Assembly (NCBI GenBank): GCA_000310025.1
Contig: FN649749.1
Coordinates: 2,325,209-2,389,208 of the forward strand
Direction of reading: 5' to 3'
From: Ectocarpus siliculosus
Taxonomy: Eukaryota > Sar > Phaeophyceae > Ectocarpales > Ectocarpaceae
DNA: 64,000 bases
Under the pieces are notes generated by a model. The model was not told the DNA's origin. It was given only the letters and a program-made list of their open reading frames with translations, and made no database searches. A program made the translations under genes and the position numbers. Of this stretch, positions 20,955 through 32,100 are shown one piece after another (the first letter of the stretch is position 1; each line of letters begins with the position of its first letter).

Positions 20955-23012
20955 TTGGGAGACGAGGGGACACGGGATGAATTCCAGAAAGGACTGGCTG
21001 GTAGTGTAGAACTCTTCAGGAAACTGCTGAGAAGCGTCGAAGACGGACAGGTAGACGTACAAGCAGCAGGGGACAGGGTGATTGAAGGATGGGAGTCCAT
21101 CGTGAACACAACGGCAGAGAGAGTAGTGGGAAAGAAGGTGGTACGATGTGGGGTATCGGTTAAGTGGTGGGATGACGAGCTGAAAGAAGAAATAGGGGAA
21201 CGTAGAGAAGTCTTCAAGCAGTACCTGAGTGAGGGGTCTGAGGAGAGATGGGAAACGTACAGGGCCAAGAGGAAACAGGTGAAGGGACTAGTGAAAAAAA
21301 AGAATAAATTCATTTGGGACGAAGTAGTGCAGAAGGCCGACGGAGGCCTGGAGGGGAACGCCAAGCAGATGTGGGAAGGGATTAGTGGAATGGTAAAAAA
21401 TACCGCGCAAGGGGGGGATACAGGGGTAGCAACTTTGCGAGGTGTGAACGGTGGATTAGTCAGCAGTGGGAAGGGAAAAAGGGAAGTTCTAGCAGGAAAC
21501 TACAAGAGACTTGGAGTGCCTTCGGAGAACGAAGCTTTTGACCAAGTGTTTAAGAAGGAGGTGGACGAATGGGCCCAGAAAGAAGAAGAGATATCGAAGG
21601 CAGACGTTGGGAACGTAGAACTAGAGAATGAGTTCACTGAGGACGAGGTTGAGGCGTGTGTGAACAAGTTGCAGTGCCACAAAGCAGCAGGGGCGGATGG
21701 GATAGTCAACGAGTTCATGAAGTTTGGGGGGAATGGGATGATCCAGTTGATGGTACTGCTGTACAACTCGGTGTGGAAAAACGAGTATGCGCCAAGTAGA
21801 TGGAGGGGAGGAGGAATTGTGAACTTGTCTAAGAAAGGAGACAAGACTGACCCAGGAAACTACAGGGGTATCACACTGTTGAACACAGTAGGAAAAGTGT
21901 TTTGTAAGTTGCTGAAAGATAGAATAGTGGGAGAATTGGAGAAGGAACGAGGCATTAGTGAGGGCCAGGCAGGTTTCCGACAGAAGAGGGGGTGCGAAGA
22001 CCACGCATTCACGGTAGGGAGAATCATCCAAGGTAGAAAGAGGGCGGGAAAGCCGACGTACTGCTTCTTCCTGGACGTGAAAAAGGCATACGATACCGTA
22101 TGGAGAAATGGGCTGTGGAAACAATTGTCCAAGTACGGGATCAAGGGGAAAATGTGTAGAGTGCTGAAGAAGATGACAGAGGGTACGAAAAGCGCGGTCA
22201 TGCTAGACGGAGAACTGTCTAAGTTCTTCGACATTGAGCAGGGGGTCCCACAAGGTTGCACGCTGTCCCCAACATTATTCCAGATGTTCATCAACGATCT
22301 GTTGGAAGTCGTAGAGGCAGTCCGGAAGGGAGTAAAAGTAGGGGACACGGAAACTTCGGTGTCGGGAATGCTGTTTGCGGATGATTTTGATGGTACGTCG
22401 GAAACCCCTGAGGGACTGCAACTTCAAATTGACGCGGCGAAGAAGTTTACTGATAAATGGAGATTGTCTGCCAACGTTAAGAAGAGTGCCGTCATGGTAT
22501 GCAACGAGGACAGGGAGGAACCAGTAGAACATAGATGGAAGTGGGGGGTCGAGGAGATTGCAGTAGTGGACCAGTACACATACCTCGGAGTAGAGATCGC
22601 AAACGACTGCTCGTGGAATGCACGCATGTCCAAGGTAGCGGAAAAGGGCAAAGCACGAGCAGGGAAGCTGCACCCAATACTCGCAAACCGGCACCTCGAT
22701 ACACGCATCAAATTGGCGGCTTTGAAGAGCGTAATCGTACCGCCGCTAGAGTATGCCGGAGAAGTATGGGAAGGAAATAAGAAGGTAGTGAAAGAACTAG
22801 AGGCGGCGCAGATGAAAGCAGCGAAAATCATCCTAGGATGCTCCAAGCGCACAAGTAATGCAGCCGTAAGGGCAGAATTGGGGATCCAATCCCTACGGTC
22901 GGGAAGAGACGCAAGGAAGTTGACATGGCAGTATCGCATGTGCGGGATGGGAGAGGAGAGGTTGCCGAGAATAGTATGGGAGGCGAAGTGGGCAAACAAT
23001 AAAGAGGGGTAG
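20955..23012 (+). CDS. LINE reverse transcriptase domain, open 685-codon frame
   Basis: RNA-templated DNA polymerase of a non-LTR retrotransposon. Blocks in order: KAAGADGIVNEFMK (fingers), GGGIVNLSKKGDKTDPGNYR, EGQAGFRQKRGCEDH, the metal-binding FFLDVKKAYDTVWR, QGVPQGCTLSPTLFQMFIND, the catalytic FADD in GMLFADDFDG, and YTYLGVEI in the thumb. The downstream region continues with LKSVIVPPLEYAGEVWEGN and LEAAQMKAAKIILG, as in LINE-like elements. FADD replaces the commoner YADD, which is normal for this class. The frame is open from about 20900; the Met at 20955 is a convenience, not a proven start. It stops at 23012, where the intact element would read on, so even this part is probably non-functional by itself. 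Confidence 0.88.
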   Translation: MGDEGTRDEFQKGLAGSVELFRKLLRSVEDGQVDVQAAGDRVIEGWESIVNTTAERVVGKKVVRCGVSVKWWDDELKEEIGERREVFKQYLSEGSEERWETYRAKRKQVKGLVKKKNKFIWDEVVQKADGGLEGNAKQMWEGISGMVKNTAQGGDTGVATLRGVNGGLVSSGKGKREVLAGNYKRLGVPSENEAFDQVFKKEVDEWAQKEEEISKADVGNVELENEFTEDEVEACVNKLQCHKAAGADGIVNEFMKFGGNGMIQLMVLLYNSVWKNEYAPSRWRGGGIVNLSKKGDKTDPGNYRGITLLNTVGKVFCKLLKDRIVGELEKERGISEGQAGFRQKRGCEDHAFTVGRIIQGRKRAGKPTYCFFLDVKKAYDTVWRNGLWKQLSKYGIKGKMCRVLKKMTEGTKSAVMLDGELSKFFDIEQGVPQGCTLSPTLFQMFINDLLEVVEAVRKGVKVGDTETSVSGMLFADDFDGTSETPEGLQLQIDAAKKFTDKWRLSANVKKSAVMVCNEDREEPVEHRWKWGVEEIAVVDQYTYLGVEIANDCSWNARMSKVAEKGKARAGKLHPILANRHLDTRIKLAALKSVIVPPLEYAGEVWEGNKKVVKELEAAQMKAAKIILGCSKRTSNAAVRAELGIQSLRSGRDARKLTWQYRMCGMGEERLPRIVWEAKWANNKEG

Positions 23013-23711
23013 ACAACCCACGGAATGGGTCAAGGTTGTAGAGGACGTATGGAAGGGGTTAGACATCAACGAAGATGAAACGCTGGAAACGGAGGGTCTA
23101 CAGGGGTTCAAGGAGAAGATATCTGTTGCTTGTGCCACGAGAGAAGAACAGAATCTAAGGAAAGAAACCAAGGATAAGGAGGGTCTAGAAGTGCACGGAA
23201 TGTTGAAAGAAGGAAAGGGTTCAAGGATTACCTACACGGACCAATGGATGCAGGGACAAAGCTTAAGGTTAAATTCAGGACCGGGGACATAGGCCTTCGA
23301 GAACGTCGACGAAGACATAGGACGGTAGACGACGAAGACGACAAGTTCAAATGTGATTGCGGCTTCGAATGCGAAGACCGTGTTCATGTAGTCGCGGAAT
23401 GTCCGTGGTACGAAGAGGAGGGGGAAGTGTACATGACCGAGCTGGGAAAAATACAAGGGACGTACAGGGAGACGTTTGAGGCATGGAATAGAGAGGAGAA
23501 GACGGTAGCTGTACTGGGGAGTAGGAAGTGGTTTGAAAAGGCGGGAAGGGATATCGTTAGGATAGACAGACTAGGGAAGACATTTTTGAGCCACCTTTGG
23601 CAAAGTAGGAAGGAACGATTGGCCATCGGTGATCGGTCCTGTGGGAACAATGCTCCGTCCCCTCGAGGACGCGTGGTCAATGGTCTAACCGCTAAGGCAT
23701 GCAAAACATAA
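23013..23711 (+). pseudogene. Frameshifted C-terminal part of the LINE ORF2 with a Cys/His motif
   Basis: Directly after the reverse transcriptase stop, a second frame reads WVKVVEDVWKGLDINEDE and continues to about 23215. A third frame, open to the stop at 23711, carries KVKFRTGDIGLRERRRR and CDCGFECEDRVHVVAECPW. The latter is the C-x-C...H...C arrangement typical of the tail of LINE ORF2 proteins. Two frame changes relative to the reverse transcriptase show decay. A GTGGTCAATGGTCTAACCGC stretch at about 23676 resembles a tRNA A-box by chance or descent. Confidence 0.75.
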
Positions 23712-23745
23712 GAGTACGCCCCCCTCCCCCCCCCACCCCCCCGCG

Positions 23746-25250
23746 CGCGCCTCTTAAGAGACGTCGTGCAGCAGTGTCCCCGACCCCTGACCCTCCACAA
23801 TTTGCGCACCTCGCCACCCTTGGAATGAAAATTGACCTGCGAATGAATGAATACAGGAGCTTCTAGAGGTGCCGAGAATTGCGATTGGCTGCTGCTCGAC
23901 GTGGTTCGTTGGAGCACATGGAGCTCGGGGCCGCCGCGGCGAAGAGAACACCATGGGGGGGGGGGGGGGGTCTGCAAGGCGAATGAGATGCAAGATTCAC
24001 TACTTCGTGCAGGGCGGGTAGAGGAGCCGTAGCAAGGCGTCGGGAAGGGGGTTATATTTTATTTGTTGGGCGTGGAGAGGCGCGTAGTGATGCCTAAAGT
24101 CGCCGCTCAGAGAGCAAGCTCAACGGTGGCACGTTTTTCATTCGTCGCCCCTGGCTGTTATGCAAGTTGAGGTCGCTTGGAAGTAAATGGTGCGTGTGAA
24201 TAAACGGGCGGTCGTTTTTTGTGTGTCGCTGTTCATTGAACGGGGACTTGGCTGTGTCGTTTTGAAAAGGTATTACCTGCTCAACAGCTCAGCAGCTGTT
24301 TACTGCTCTGTGGGAACGCACGGCATGTGTACAATGTATACACGCCCCAACGGACGGTGAAGTGAGCGTTGACACCGTAGCTGAGAGAGCGGCTGTGGAG
24401 TGTGCGTTTTCGGGAGGCACGAGAAAGAAGAGCATAAACAATTGCAACGGGAGCGAATCGGACTTCGCTGAGAATCAAATGGCTCTATATCCAAGTGAAA
24501 GGACGTGGTGGCCTGTCAGGTCTCGAAATATGGTGGTAGGAACGGCCGGAACTTGTAACGCTAAATCTGCCACGACGGACGGCCGTCTTTAGAACAAAAA
24601 AATTGTCACTCATTATCGGTGTCCTGTTCTCGGCGAGAGGGCAAAGAGGGTACCACATCAATCGTCAGATCAACTTTTGGTATTATCGGAGCGGTCGTAA
24701 TATCCGGTGTACAGCAGTGACACGCCATGCTGCTTGACACCGGTAAAAAGAGCCCAGAGTGACTTTCTCTCGACCGAAGTGCACATACATCCGAAATATT
24801 CGCTCGGACGTGCCGAAATGACGAACAGCGGCGTGAAAACGATTCTACCATCTTCTCTCCAAGAAGCACCGCCAAGGACCTTCGACACATTAAGCTACAC
24901 AGCCAGCGGCGGAGAAGCTTGAGGTGGGGAAATAGAGAACAATATCTTCTGAGATTCACGAGGGAGATTGTTGTAGAGGGTCAGCTATGTGGCATGGCTG
25001 CAAGGTTTGAAAATTGTTACAGACATACGTACCGTAGATGCAAGACACCGTCTGGCTCTGGAACGTCGTCCTTGTTCGATTGTGCCGGTCGTTTACTGAC
25101 ACGCCCACTCCTAGACACACCCGTTCTACGGTAGAGATCAATATGGAGAAGGCCGTTTGCTTTCCTCTTTCAGACGGAGAATCATGCCGAAGCGTTGCAC
25201 CGAATCAGCGATGCGCTTTTTTCAATGTAACGAGCTCACACGCAAATAGC
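23746..25250. other. Intergenic stretch, nothing recognised
   Basis: It contains a G homopolymer near 23955-23970 and no frame with a family pattern. It lies downstream of the two-exon gene on the minus strand and should contain its 3' untranslated region. Confidence 0.5.
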
Positions 25251-26981
25251 CTACCAAGAAGATCCTCGACATGAGTGAATGCGAGGGAGACAACTCTTCT
25301 GTCCGACACTGGCGTCCTTTCGTGTTCTGCTTCTATACTCCCAATCCGTTTCGGAAGAAAATTCTGGCACTTGGAACCTCCTTGCGGGCTCCATGACCAT
25401 GCTGATGAACTCGCCGTCTTGCTCTATCGGTGGCAAGGCTGGGTCTGCGCAGTACTGGGTAGACAGCGTTTTCCGAGAAAAGAAAATATGTGAGAAGTCA
25501 GTCCCAAAAATGAATCTAGTGGGTCGTGTCCGAACAGGCCCAGCAACAGGTAACAAGTTATGAGTCCCATAGATTGGAGCGGCAGCATGCGCGTCTATGT
25601 TACGAGGAACACCCTTCCAGGATTCATCCATGGGTTGCGGGGTAATCACAACACCGTCGCTAGGAATATCAGCAAGAGTCTGAAAGGCCTGACCGCACAC
25701 CTACTGTTGTATAATGAAACTAAAGGAGCCCCCGTCTTCGAATAAACGCCACAGCAAAAAAGTATATTCATGTCAACATAGGCTTACCCGAACGCATTGC
25801 ATGTAGAATGTTTTCAGCATCAAATGGCAATCTCGCAAAGTTCTTCGTCCGGGCAACGGCTGGTCCTGTTTGTGGTTCTCTCGGGCACGCAATTTAACCG
25901 GTTCTCCTCCCCGTAACACTTGTTTTATGTCCCGAACCACACCCTCCGCGTAGGAGGGATCCTTTAGGGCTTGCTGCCAGTCCAGGTCGTCAAATATGCT
26001 GTAGTAGCGGGACTCATCGTGATCTCGATGGTCTTCAGCACACTGTCGCACAGCAATGCGGCTTTGCCTTGCAGAGGATATGCTTCCCGTCATCATGGAC
26101 TTGGCGTCGTCGGCCACGCTGCGGCAATATCCTCCATCGGGAGACTCGAGGCACACATCTGACTCGGCAAGTGTGTCACTAGTTTCAGCGTGGGGAAGCT
26201 GACGATGATACTCCCGGCCATTGCCCTCCTTCGCCCCAGAGGCTAGCAGAATCGAAGCAGCTAACGTTGCCCTTGCTAGGGGACCTGCTTCCGAGCGACC
26301 TAACCGCCACCACCGGCGCACCTCATCCATCGCTTTTTCTTTTTCCCGTTCATGCCGCTCCCGGTAGAGGCTTCGGATCGCGGACACACTCACCCCACGG
26401 TTTCGTTTACCACCGCCATCAAACGCGCTCAGCATGGTGGCTTCTACGTCAGGGTTGAACTTGCGGGCATCGTCCGGTTCGCCCCCTGACCTTGCGTACT
26501 TCCCAGCAGCTAGACGGTGGTCGTTGGACTTGGGTCGCCTTCTGCAAGAGATGGCGCCATTACCTCCAGTGTTTCTGGTGCTGATGTGGGGACAGCCAAT
26601 GTCGCTGCCGGCGCGTCTCATCTTTTTCCCCGTCGTGCGAAGAGCACGTGGGGCGGCATGTGCGCTGTCCGAACGTGGCTGTCTCTTGACCTCATCAGCA
26701 GTCATTACTTCTTCTGCAGCTCCTCCTGATATTACTGGCGGTGGTGACGCTTCTCGTGCTGCTGCTGCTCCGGCTGCTGCTGCTGGGCCTGCACGCGATT
26801 CTTTTGGCAATGACGCTGCTGGCAAGTCGGGCGGCCGAAGCACCTGTTTTTGTGCGGGTTGGGCCGACCGCGCAAGACGTTGACGAGCCCAAACCTCGTT
26901 TGCCAACAGATTGAAGTCCGAGGGGCCAGGGCCCCCAACGCTGCTGAAGAAAGCTGGAGACAGGTTCCGCTCGTACATCAT
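25251..26981 (-). CDS. Protein of unknown function, two exons, 547 aa
   Basis: Not recognised. Exon 1 is 26981-25788 (398 codons from an ATG-ATG start). It is joined in phase 0 through an 87-nt GT/AG intron to exon 2, 25700-25251 (149 codons and stop TAG). The two open stretches abut in the same phase, and the 402-codon frame has no competitor, which argues for a real gene. Residues 1-110 are low-complexity, rich in Ala, Pro and Ser (GPAAAAGAAAAREASPPP). Residues about 150-180 are basic, and a charged helical block (SLYRERHEREKEKAMDEVRRWWRLG) follows near residue 200, written here only to show its character. The C-terminal half is mixed and globular-looking (YSIFDDLDWQQALKDPSY). No signal peptide or membrane span is seen. 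The short intron is smaller than most in the neighbourhood. It could be a lineage-specific or TE-derived gene. Confidence 0.62.
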
Positions 26982-27859
26982 ACCCCACCATGCGTATGAC
27001 GCGATCGTGTCAGAGGCCTAGACTACACAGATTTTGTCAGAAACTACAGTCAGTCGTTCCCGGTCGAGGTATTTTCACGCACAATTGCAATCGCGCCGCA
27101 TTTCCTTCAGCAAGTGCCGATTCGAGCAAGGCAGCATGAAACCGCAACAAATATTAGTGAAGAAAGATGTGATGCCGTAATGAAAACAAACGCAGATATA
27201 CAAGTACCACCTCCTTATTATGATTTCAGTGGTACTGATCGGACTCTTTGCCTATTCGTAGAGATGAAAATCCATTTCGTCTGCCACGCATACTCTGTAT
27301 GAATGAAGAAGACTTTGTCGCCGCAAGTACAAACTGTAGACTACACTTTTGAACAATCGGATGTTTCTTGCGAGCGGGAGAAAAAAAGCAGACTACATAC
27401 AACAAACCTACCATTTGTAGTCCGTGTTGGTTCAAATCTCATGGGTCGAGTTTCAGGGCCTCGAAGATGTTGTTGATCATTATTTTTTTGCGTCGCCGCT
27501 CCGTGCGGCAGATGTGTGTGTCGCCTGAATTAAGTGAAATGAAGTACATAGGAAAGCAACTGATAGTCAAGTCGAAATGCAGATAAATAGCAAGGTACAG
27601 CAAAACGCGGTATTATCCTTCCAGAGTTGGTACGACCCCTAGCCAAACGTTGCCTTTCTCCCGTCCACCCGCTCTGGAAACAATTTCGAAGGTGGAGGGG
27701 CGCAGGTGTTCACTGCATGTTTCTACAACTGCACAATGGAAATACAGTAGAAGTTCCTCCGTGCGCAGTAGCACAGGTCGTGTGGGCGAGAAACGATAGA
27801 TATTTTCTGTGGCTTTGCTTTGAGGTTCGAATACCACATATATATGCGACCACCCCTAG
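26982..27859. other. Gene-free region upstream of the two-exon gene
   Basis: It should carry the promoter of the minus-strand gene starting at 26981. No exon, RNA gene or repeat of note was found. Confidence 0.5.
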
Positions 27860-27861
27860 AG

Positions 27862-28205
27862 GGTACAGTTTTCCCAAACGACCCATGGAACTCCCATGCA
27901 TGGGTGACCCAGAAGTGACCTATGGGCCCCCGTTAGGCCCATGGGCAAGCACAACCCATGGGAAGCCCATCGGCGGCCAATGAGAGCCCCAGTGTACTCC
28001 TAAACAATTTGCACTCTGCTTTGGAACGGGCACTACAGCGGTTACTACTGAACCCTAACGCAAACATTAACCCTAACCCCAAGCCTTGGAAGCCCATGGG
28101 CAGCCAATGAGAGCCTTACAGCCGAACCAGTGTTCGCCTAAACAAAAGGCAATCTGCTTTGAAATGGGCACTACAGGGGCTACTACTGTAACCCTCACGC
28201 ACTTG
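27862..28205. repeat. Second, rearranged copy of the CCCATGGG-palindrome element
   Basis: Starting at GTTTTCCCAAACGACCCATGG it matches the left inverted repeat and body of the 43250-43685 element. Shared blocks are CCCATGGGAAGCC, CGGCCAAT, GCTTTGGAACGGGCA and a CCCTAAC-type stretch. The second half (GAAGCCCATGGGCAGCCAAT to GGGCACTACAG) is repeated once more at about 28087-28175, so this copy contains an internal tandem duplication. It has no clear right inverted repeat. Confidence 0.75.
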
Positions 28206-28997
28206 TTTAAAGGTACCTACCTGCGTTGCAGCATAGTCCACACAAAACTCGCTCATACGTATATCCCCGACACGACCCCACGTTGGGGGAAACACTGCAA
28301 AATGTCCTACGTCTGTGTCCAGGGAATCATTAATTCAAATAAATAAATGCAGAACACGAAGGAACTAACAAAACATGTATTTTCCCCGATACGCCCCGAC
28401 GATGAAGGGAACACTGAGAAACAAATACGTGTGGCTTCAAATGTTCTCTGATCATGTTCAATGACTCACGGATCACTTTGGAGCCGATGAATCAGCGTTG
28501 TCACAATTCATCTCCCCCGCCCTCGATTCTCTACCTTAGTCATATCCATGTATGCATGTCTACTGGCTACATGTACACACCATGATCAATATTTACCACT
28601 CCTACATATATATATATATATATCCCTTTCGAACCATCAACTATCTCGAAGGCCTTTTTTCCACACGCTTCTATCGATCTGTAGACTATGTCTCTCACAG
28701 TAAATCTGCATAGCTCTTACATGGGCGAGGATGACCGGGTTCTCGTGTTTGCGTGTCCTCGGCTTGTCTTGCCCTTCGGCTGAATATTTCATAGAACCAA
28801 TGCTACGATCTCAAGCAACGAAATGAAATACGTGTTTCATGCCCGGGCATGCTTTACTAGTGAAATGAGGTGATCCTCGTTTTTTCCACCTCTGAGTGTA
28901 ACATGTGACAGGTATTGCACGACGTTTAATGGTCTTGCCTGTGGACGTTGGAGCGACCCCAGACTCGTTTATTCCATGGCCCCTAGGGGATCTCCAC
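28206..28997. other. Gene-free region with an AT dinucleotide run
   Basis: No exon is supported. An (AT)n run lies at about 28607-28622. Confidence 0.5.
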
Positions 28998-29521
28998 CTA
29001 TCCCGGCCATATAACGTCTCCTGTCATCTCGACAATCTTGGAGCAGCTTGAGGTTTTGACAGGGTGATCGTCCTCCTCCGAGAACCGTTGCACCTGCTTT
29101 TCAGCGTGGAGTACCAAGTACGGCTCTGGACAAGGGCAACGGGGATCCATCATCACAGTGTTGAAGATCCTCGGGCCCTGCGCGCCTAAATAGTGCGATT
29201 CCATCCTTGCCGTGGGCGGCCGTCCACCCATGAAGATGAACGTGGATGGGGCTTGCCGTCCTTGTTTGGGGTGTTCGGTTGTGCCTCCTGTTTGTATTTC
29301 TCTTCCTGGTAGACGTCGCAATCGATGCGGAAGATACTTAGCTCCTGTCCAGTGTACCCGCCGTTCTCGCCGAACCGCACGTGCTCCATCAGGCGCCCAT
29401 GTGAAGACGCCTCTGCCATGTTGTGCGTGAACAGGCAAATCTTTTCCTCGTGCGCGAAGTCGTCGCCGTCCGTCCACGCGGCAATGCACCTCCCGCCGTC
29501 TTCGACCGCCGGGCATACCTT
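28998..29521 (-). pseudogene. Broken fragment of an unrecognised gene
   Basis: Two overlapping minus-strand frames each look protein-like over half of the interval. The first, from about 29521 to 29310 after a possible AG acceptor, reads CPAVEDGGRCIAAWTDGDD, HEEKICLFTHNMAEASSHG and YTGQELSIFRIDCDVYQEE. The second takes over from about 29300 with MESHYLGAQGPRIFNTVMM, DPRCPCPEPYLVLHAEKQ and KIVEMTGDVIWPG, then a stop at 28998. A single indel around 29290-29310 would join them. The 5' side ends within 30 bp of the start of a dispersed repeat at 29553, so the rest of the gene may have been cut off or displaced. The family is not known to me. It could also be two short exons of a live gene. Confidence 0.4.
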
Positions 29522-29552
29522 CAGAACGAATTGATATCATGTTATCATGTTA

Positions 29553-30905
29553 TGTATATACTTACAGGATGGTCATCGTGACGTGACACATTTCTTGTTA
29601 TGAGTATGGAAAAAAATAAAAAAAAAAATGGCTGTGATAATTTTTTTCGTACAGCGGTATGGACCAGACGCCGACTGTACATAGAAGTTGGCGAGTGTCG
29701 ACTGAGTTGTGTTGTGACGGCATCTTCCACGCACTTCTGCCAGCGCTGCTTTGTTGTTTGGAGTCTTGTAGGTCGAGATACAGCCGTGGGATTCTCGAGT
29801 TGTGGAGGCAAAAGTATGCCTGCAGCCACAGCAAAAAATTGCATGCATAGCTCGACTACCGTGCTGCTCTGTTTTTACTACAGACCAACTGGATGGGATA
29901 CTTCCTGCCACGGCTAACCATACTACAACGCGATGTAAACATCCGTTCTTGTGTCGTGCGGCTGCTTCGTGTATCGACGACAGATACACACGCAGGGCTC
30001 TCGCGACGTTGTCGTTATTGCGCGGGAGGACCCCCCCGAGATCTTCCACATATATATATGGTGCTCCGACGACGGCAGTACTACTGTGCATCTAGATGTT
30101 GTAGGAGAGTGGAGTTGTGCTGTCACGGCATCTTTCCCGCACTCTCCTACCGGTGCTTGCGTCATGCAGTCTTCTACGCCGGAAGACGAGAGTGGTTTGG
30201 GTTCCCGTGTTGGTTGTGCAGCAAACGTGCCTGCAACAACAGAGGATACGGTGTTCCATTTATTATTATCCCGCTCACCTTTTTTTTTTTTTTTGCGACA
30301 TGATGCAATTTTTTTTTTTTCTGAATATGACACAAGGAATCCATCTCTGTCATAGGCGAGTCAGAGTCAGATTAGCAATGAATTCATAGCGTCAGAAAAA
30401 GCTACCTGTATGTCTACGATTTCCCAGACAGCATATAGGGACATGTATGTCCCCTGCGGCATTTTTCCATTGTCCTTTGGCACTGCCAAGAAGACCGCCG
30501 TATCTTTACGCAGTCCAACTTTTGCTTTTATAATTTTACATCGAACGACGGGGGACGGGTCGCGACCTTCATCATGCCCACCTGCGACTATCGTATCGAC
30601 GAGACGCCGACTGATCATGGTCGTAAGAGTGTGGAGTTAGCTGTGTTGTGACGGTATTTTCTACGCCCTACCCCGTCCGATACATACAGCGGCGACTAAT
30701 GCAAGCAAGTGTCCGTGCAACAACGACAAAAAAAAAACGCGTCCATGCATATGTAGATAAGTCGATATATATATATATATCTGTTTTGCTTCACAGCAGG
30801 ACAACTGCAGGTTGACATTTTTGTTTGACACCACCGGAGGCCGGTGGATCTTTACGAAGTCCATGTTCCGTTTTATTTTTTTTAACGATCTTACCCCGGC
30901 GACGC
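29553..30905 (+). repeat. 5' portion of the 1.7-kb non-coding repeat (copy 1)
   Basis: From TATACTTACAGGATGGTC onward it parallels the sequence beginning at 33078 for about 750 bp at high similarity by eye, for example ACCAGACGCCGAC, CACGCACTTCTGCCAG, GGAGTCTTGTAGGTCGAGATACAG and GGATGGGATACTTC. Similarity continues in patches (CTTTACGCAGTCCA, CGGGTCG). The 3' half seen in copy 3 is absent. Poly-T tracts near 30280 and 30310 match one in copy 3. Confidence 0.85.
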
Positions 30906-31713
30906 AGGAAAGGATAAAATGAATGACAACATGTACCACTTCGTGACGTCACATAGATAGGATGACAAAAGAAAAGTTGGAAAAGAAGAATACGGTAACC
31001 TGTAGTCTATTTCACATTAAATTTGTTAGTACACGCCGGACTTCTTCCACACATCTGGGTTCGAATCCAAACACCAAACTGAAATACCCTAATATTATCG
31101 ATCGCCCTCGACAATTTGGGACGTTTGCCACCAGTTCGTCGTGCTCCGGCGTCCGACCCATTGAATATACCTCCTGGAGTGAGTACGCGAACAACTCATC
31201 ACAACACTACACCGTAGTTCTCCACCAGAAGACCCAAAAACGTGTCGCAGGCGCTGCCAATTGAAATGGCTTTCTTCTTTGATGTACCCGCGAAGATTTG
31301 CATCTTTTGGGGACGGCTGCAGTGGTTATTCAATCAACTGCCATCACACTAGACACCCCGTGAGGATGATGCGTACTGCGGAATTACAGGAAAGACCGAG
31401 TACGTGTTGGAGTCCATGCCAACTGCAAAGGGCAACAAAAACCATGATCGTGCGCCTGAGTGTCCCAAACATGTAATACTATCAGGTTGAAACAGCCGGA
31501 CGCCAAGTGTGGAAAAAGGCTCGTATGACCCGACTTTCGGTGCACATCAGCATCAACTGATGAAGTAAGCAGTATGACACCGACACAGCAATCGGGAAAA
31601 TTTGAATATTAATTGGGCCTTCCTAAAGATTCCGAAAGACGACACGCACGTCGTTCACACGTCCAGCCCCACCAATAGGTTTCTAGAGCTCAACCCTGCC
31701 ACACAGCAACCCA
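30906..31713. other. Gene-free region between repeats
   Basis: No coding frame is supported. A GGGTTCGAATCC block at 31048 resembles a tRNA B-box, but no cloverleaf can be drawn around it. Confidence 0.5.
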
Positions 31714-32100
31714 GTGCTTTACCACGCACTGTACACCCCAACTCATGACCGATTCAAGAGATCGCGGCAACAACCGCCGTCGAGACGACACAAGCACAAG
31801 GAACCGCCGGTATACCGAGTTGTCAACGCCACCGACATAAACACGCGTCGAGGGGCTCAGCGTGCTGCCTCCGCCGATGCCCTCAACGCCCATCGTAGAG
31901 CACAATATTCCGCGTCGGCAGAGGCCATCAACAGCCGTCGTAGAACCGCCATGCCGACAGAGCACAACAGCTCAACGCCGCACGTCGACGGCGTAGAGCG
32001 ACCGTCATCAACAACAAAAGGGGGTTGCCCTTCAACGACATCTTTCACGCCGAGGACGACTCCACCTCACTACGAGCCATTGTTGGAGACCGCCAGCGAT
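31714..32100 (+). CDS. Arg/Ala-rich short tandem-motif ORF, possibly transposon-derived
   Basis: An open frame (it continues to 32238) encodes three imperfect copies of a 15-16-residue unit: NATDINTRRGAQRAAS, ADALNAHRRAQYSAS and AEAINSRRRTAMPTE. Units of the form (A/P)EAIN-x-RRR-x-x-YxA are known to me from the N-terminal region of some Helitron-encoded and related transposon proteins. That link is from memory and was not checked. The frame has a Met at 31714, but the repeats start at about 31825. After 32050 it runs into a Pro/Thr-rich tail and then into the repeat family described at 32085. No helicase or Rep domain is present, so it is at most a fragment. Confidence 0.4.

Larger units (their letters stand above)
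20385..23729 (+). mobile_element. LINE-type non-LTR retrotransposon copy
   Basis: The order endonuclease, reverse transcriptase, C-terminal Cys/His motif is that of a non-LTR retrotransposon ORF2, which nicks target DNA and copies its RNA in place. The endonuclease part is frameshifted, the reverse transcriptase part is open for 685 codons, and the C-terminal part is again frameshifted. The first recognisable coding is already inside the endonuclease domain, so the copy is probably 5'-truncated. A 16-bp C-rich direct repeat flanks it (20369-20384 and 23730-23745) and may be the target-site duplication, although its simple sequence weakens that reading. No poly(A) tail is seen. The exact ends are inferred from that repeat. 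Confidence 0.85.

Noticed and set aside
20423-22348. Long minus-strand reading frames (up to 313 codons)
   Set aside because: They are antisense shadows of the LINE endonuclease and reverse transcriptase, whose sense motifs are unmistakable.
31041-31070. GGGTTCGAATCC, a good tRNA B-box match
   Set aside because: No A-box or cloverleaf lies at the right distance upstream.
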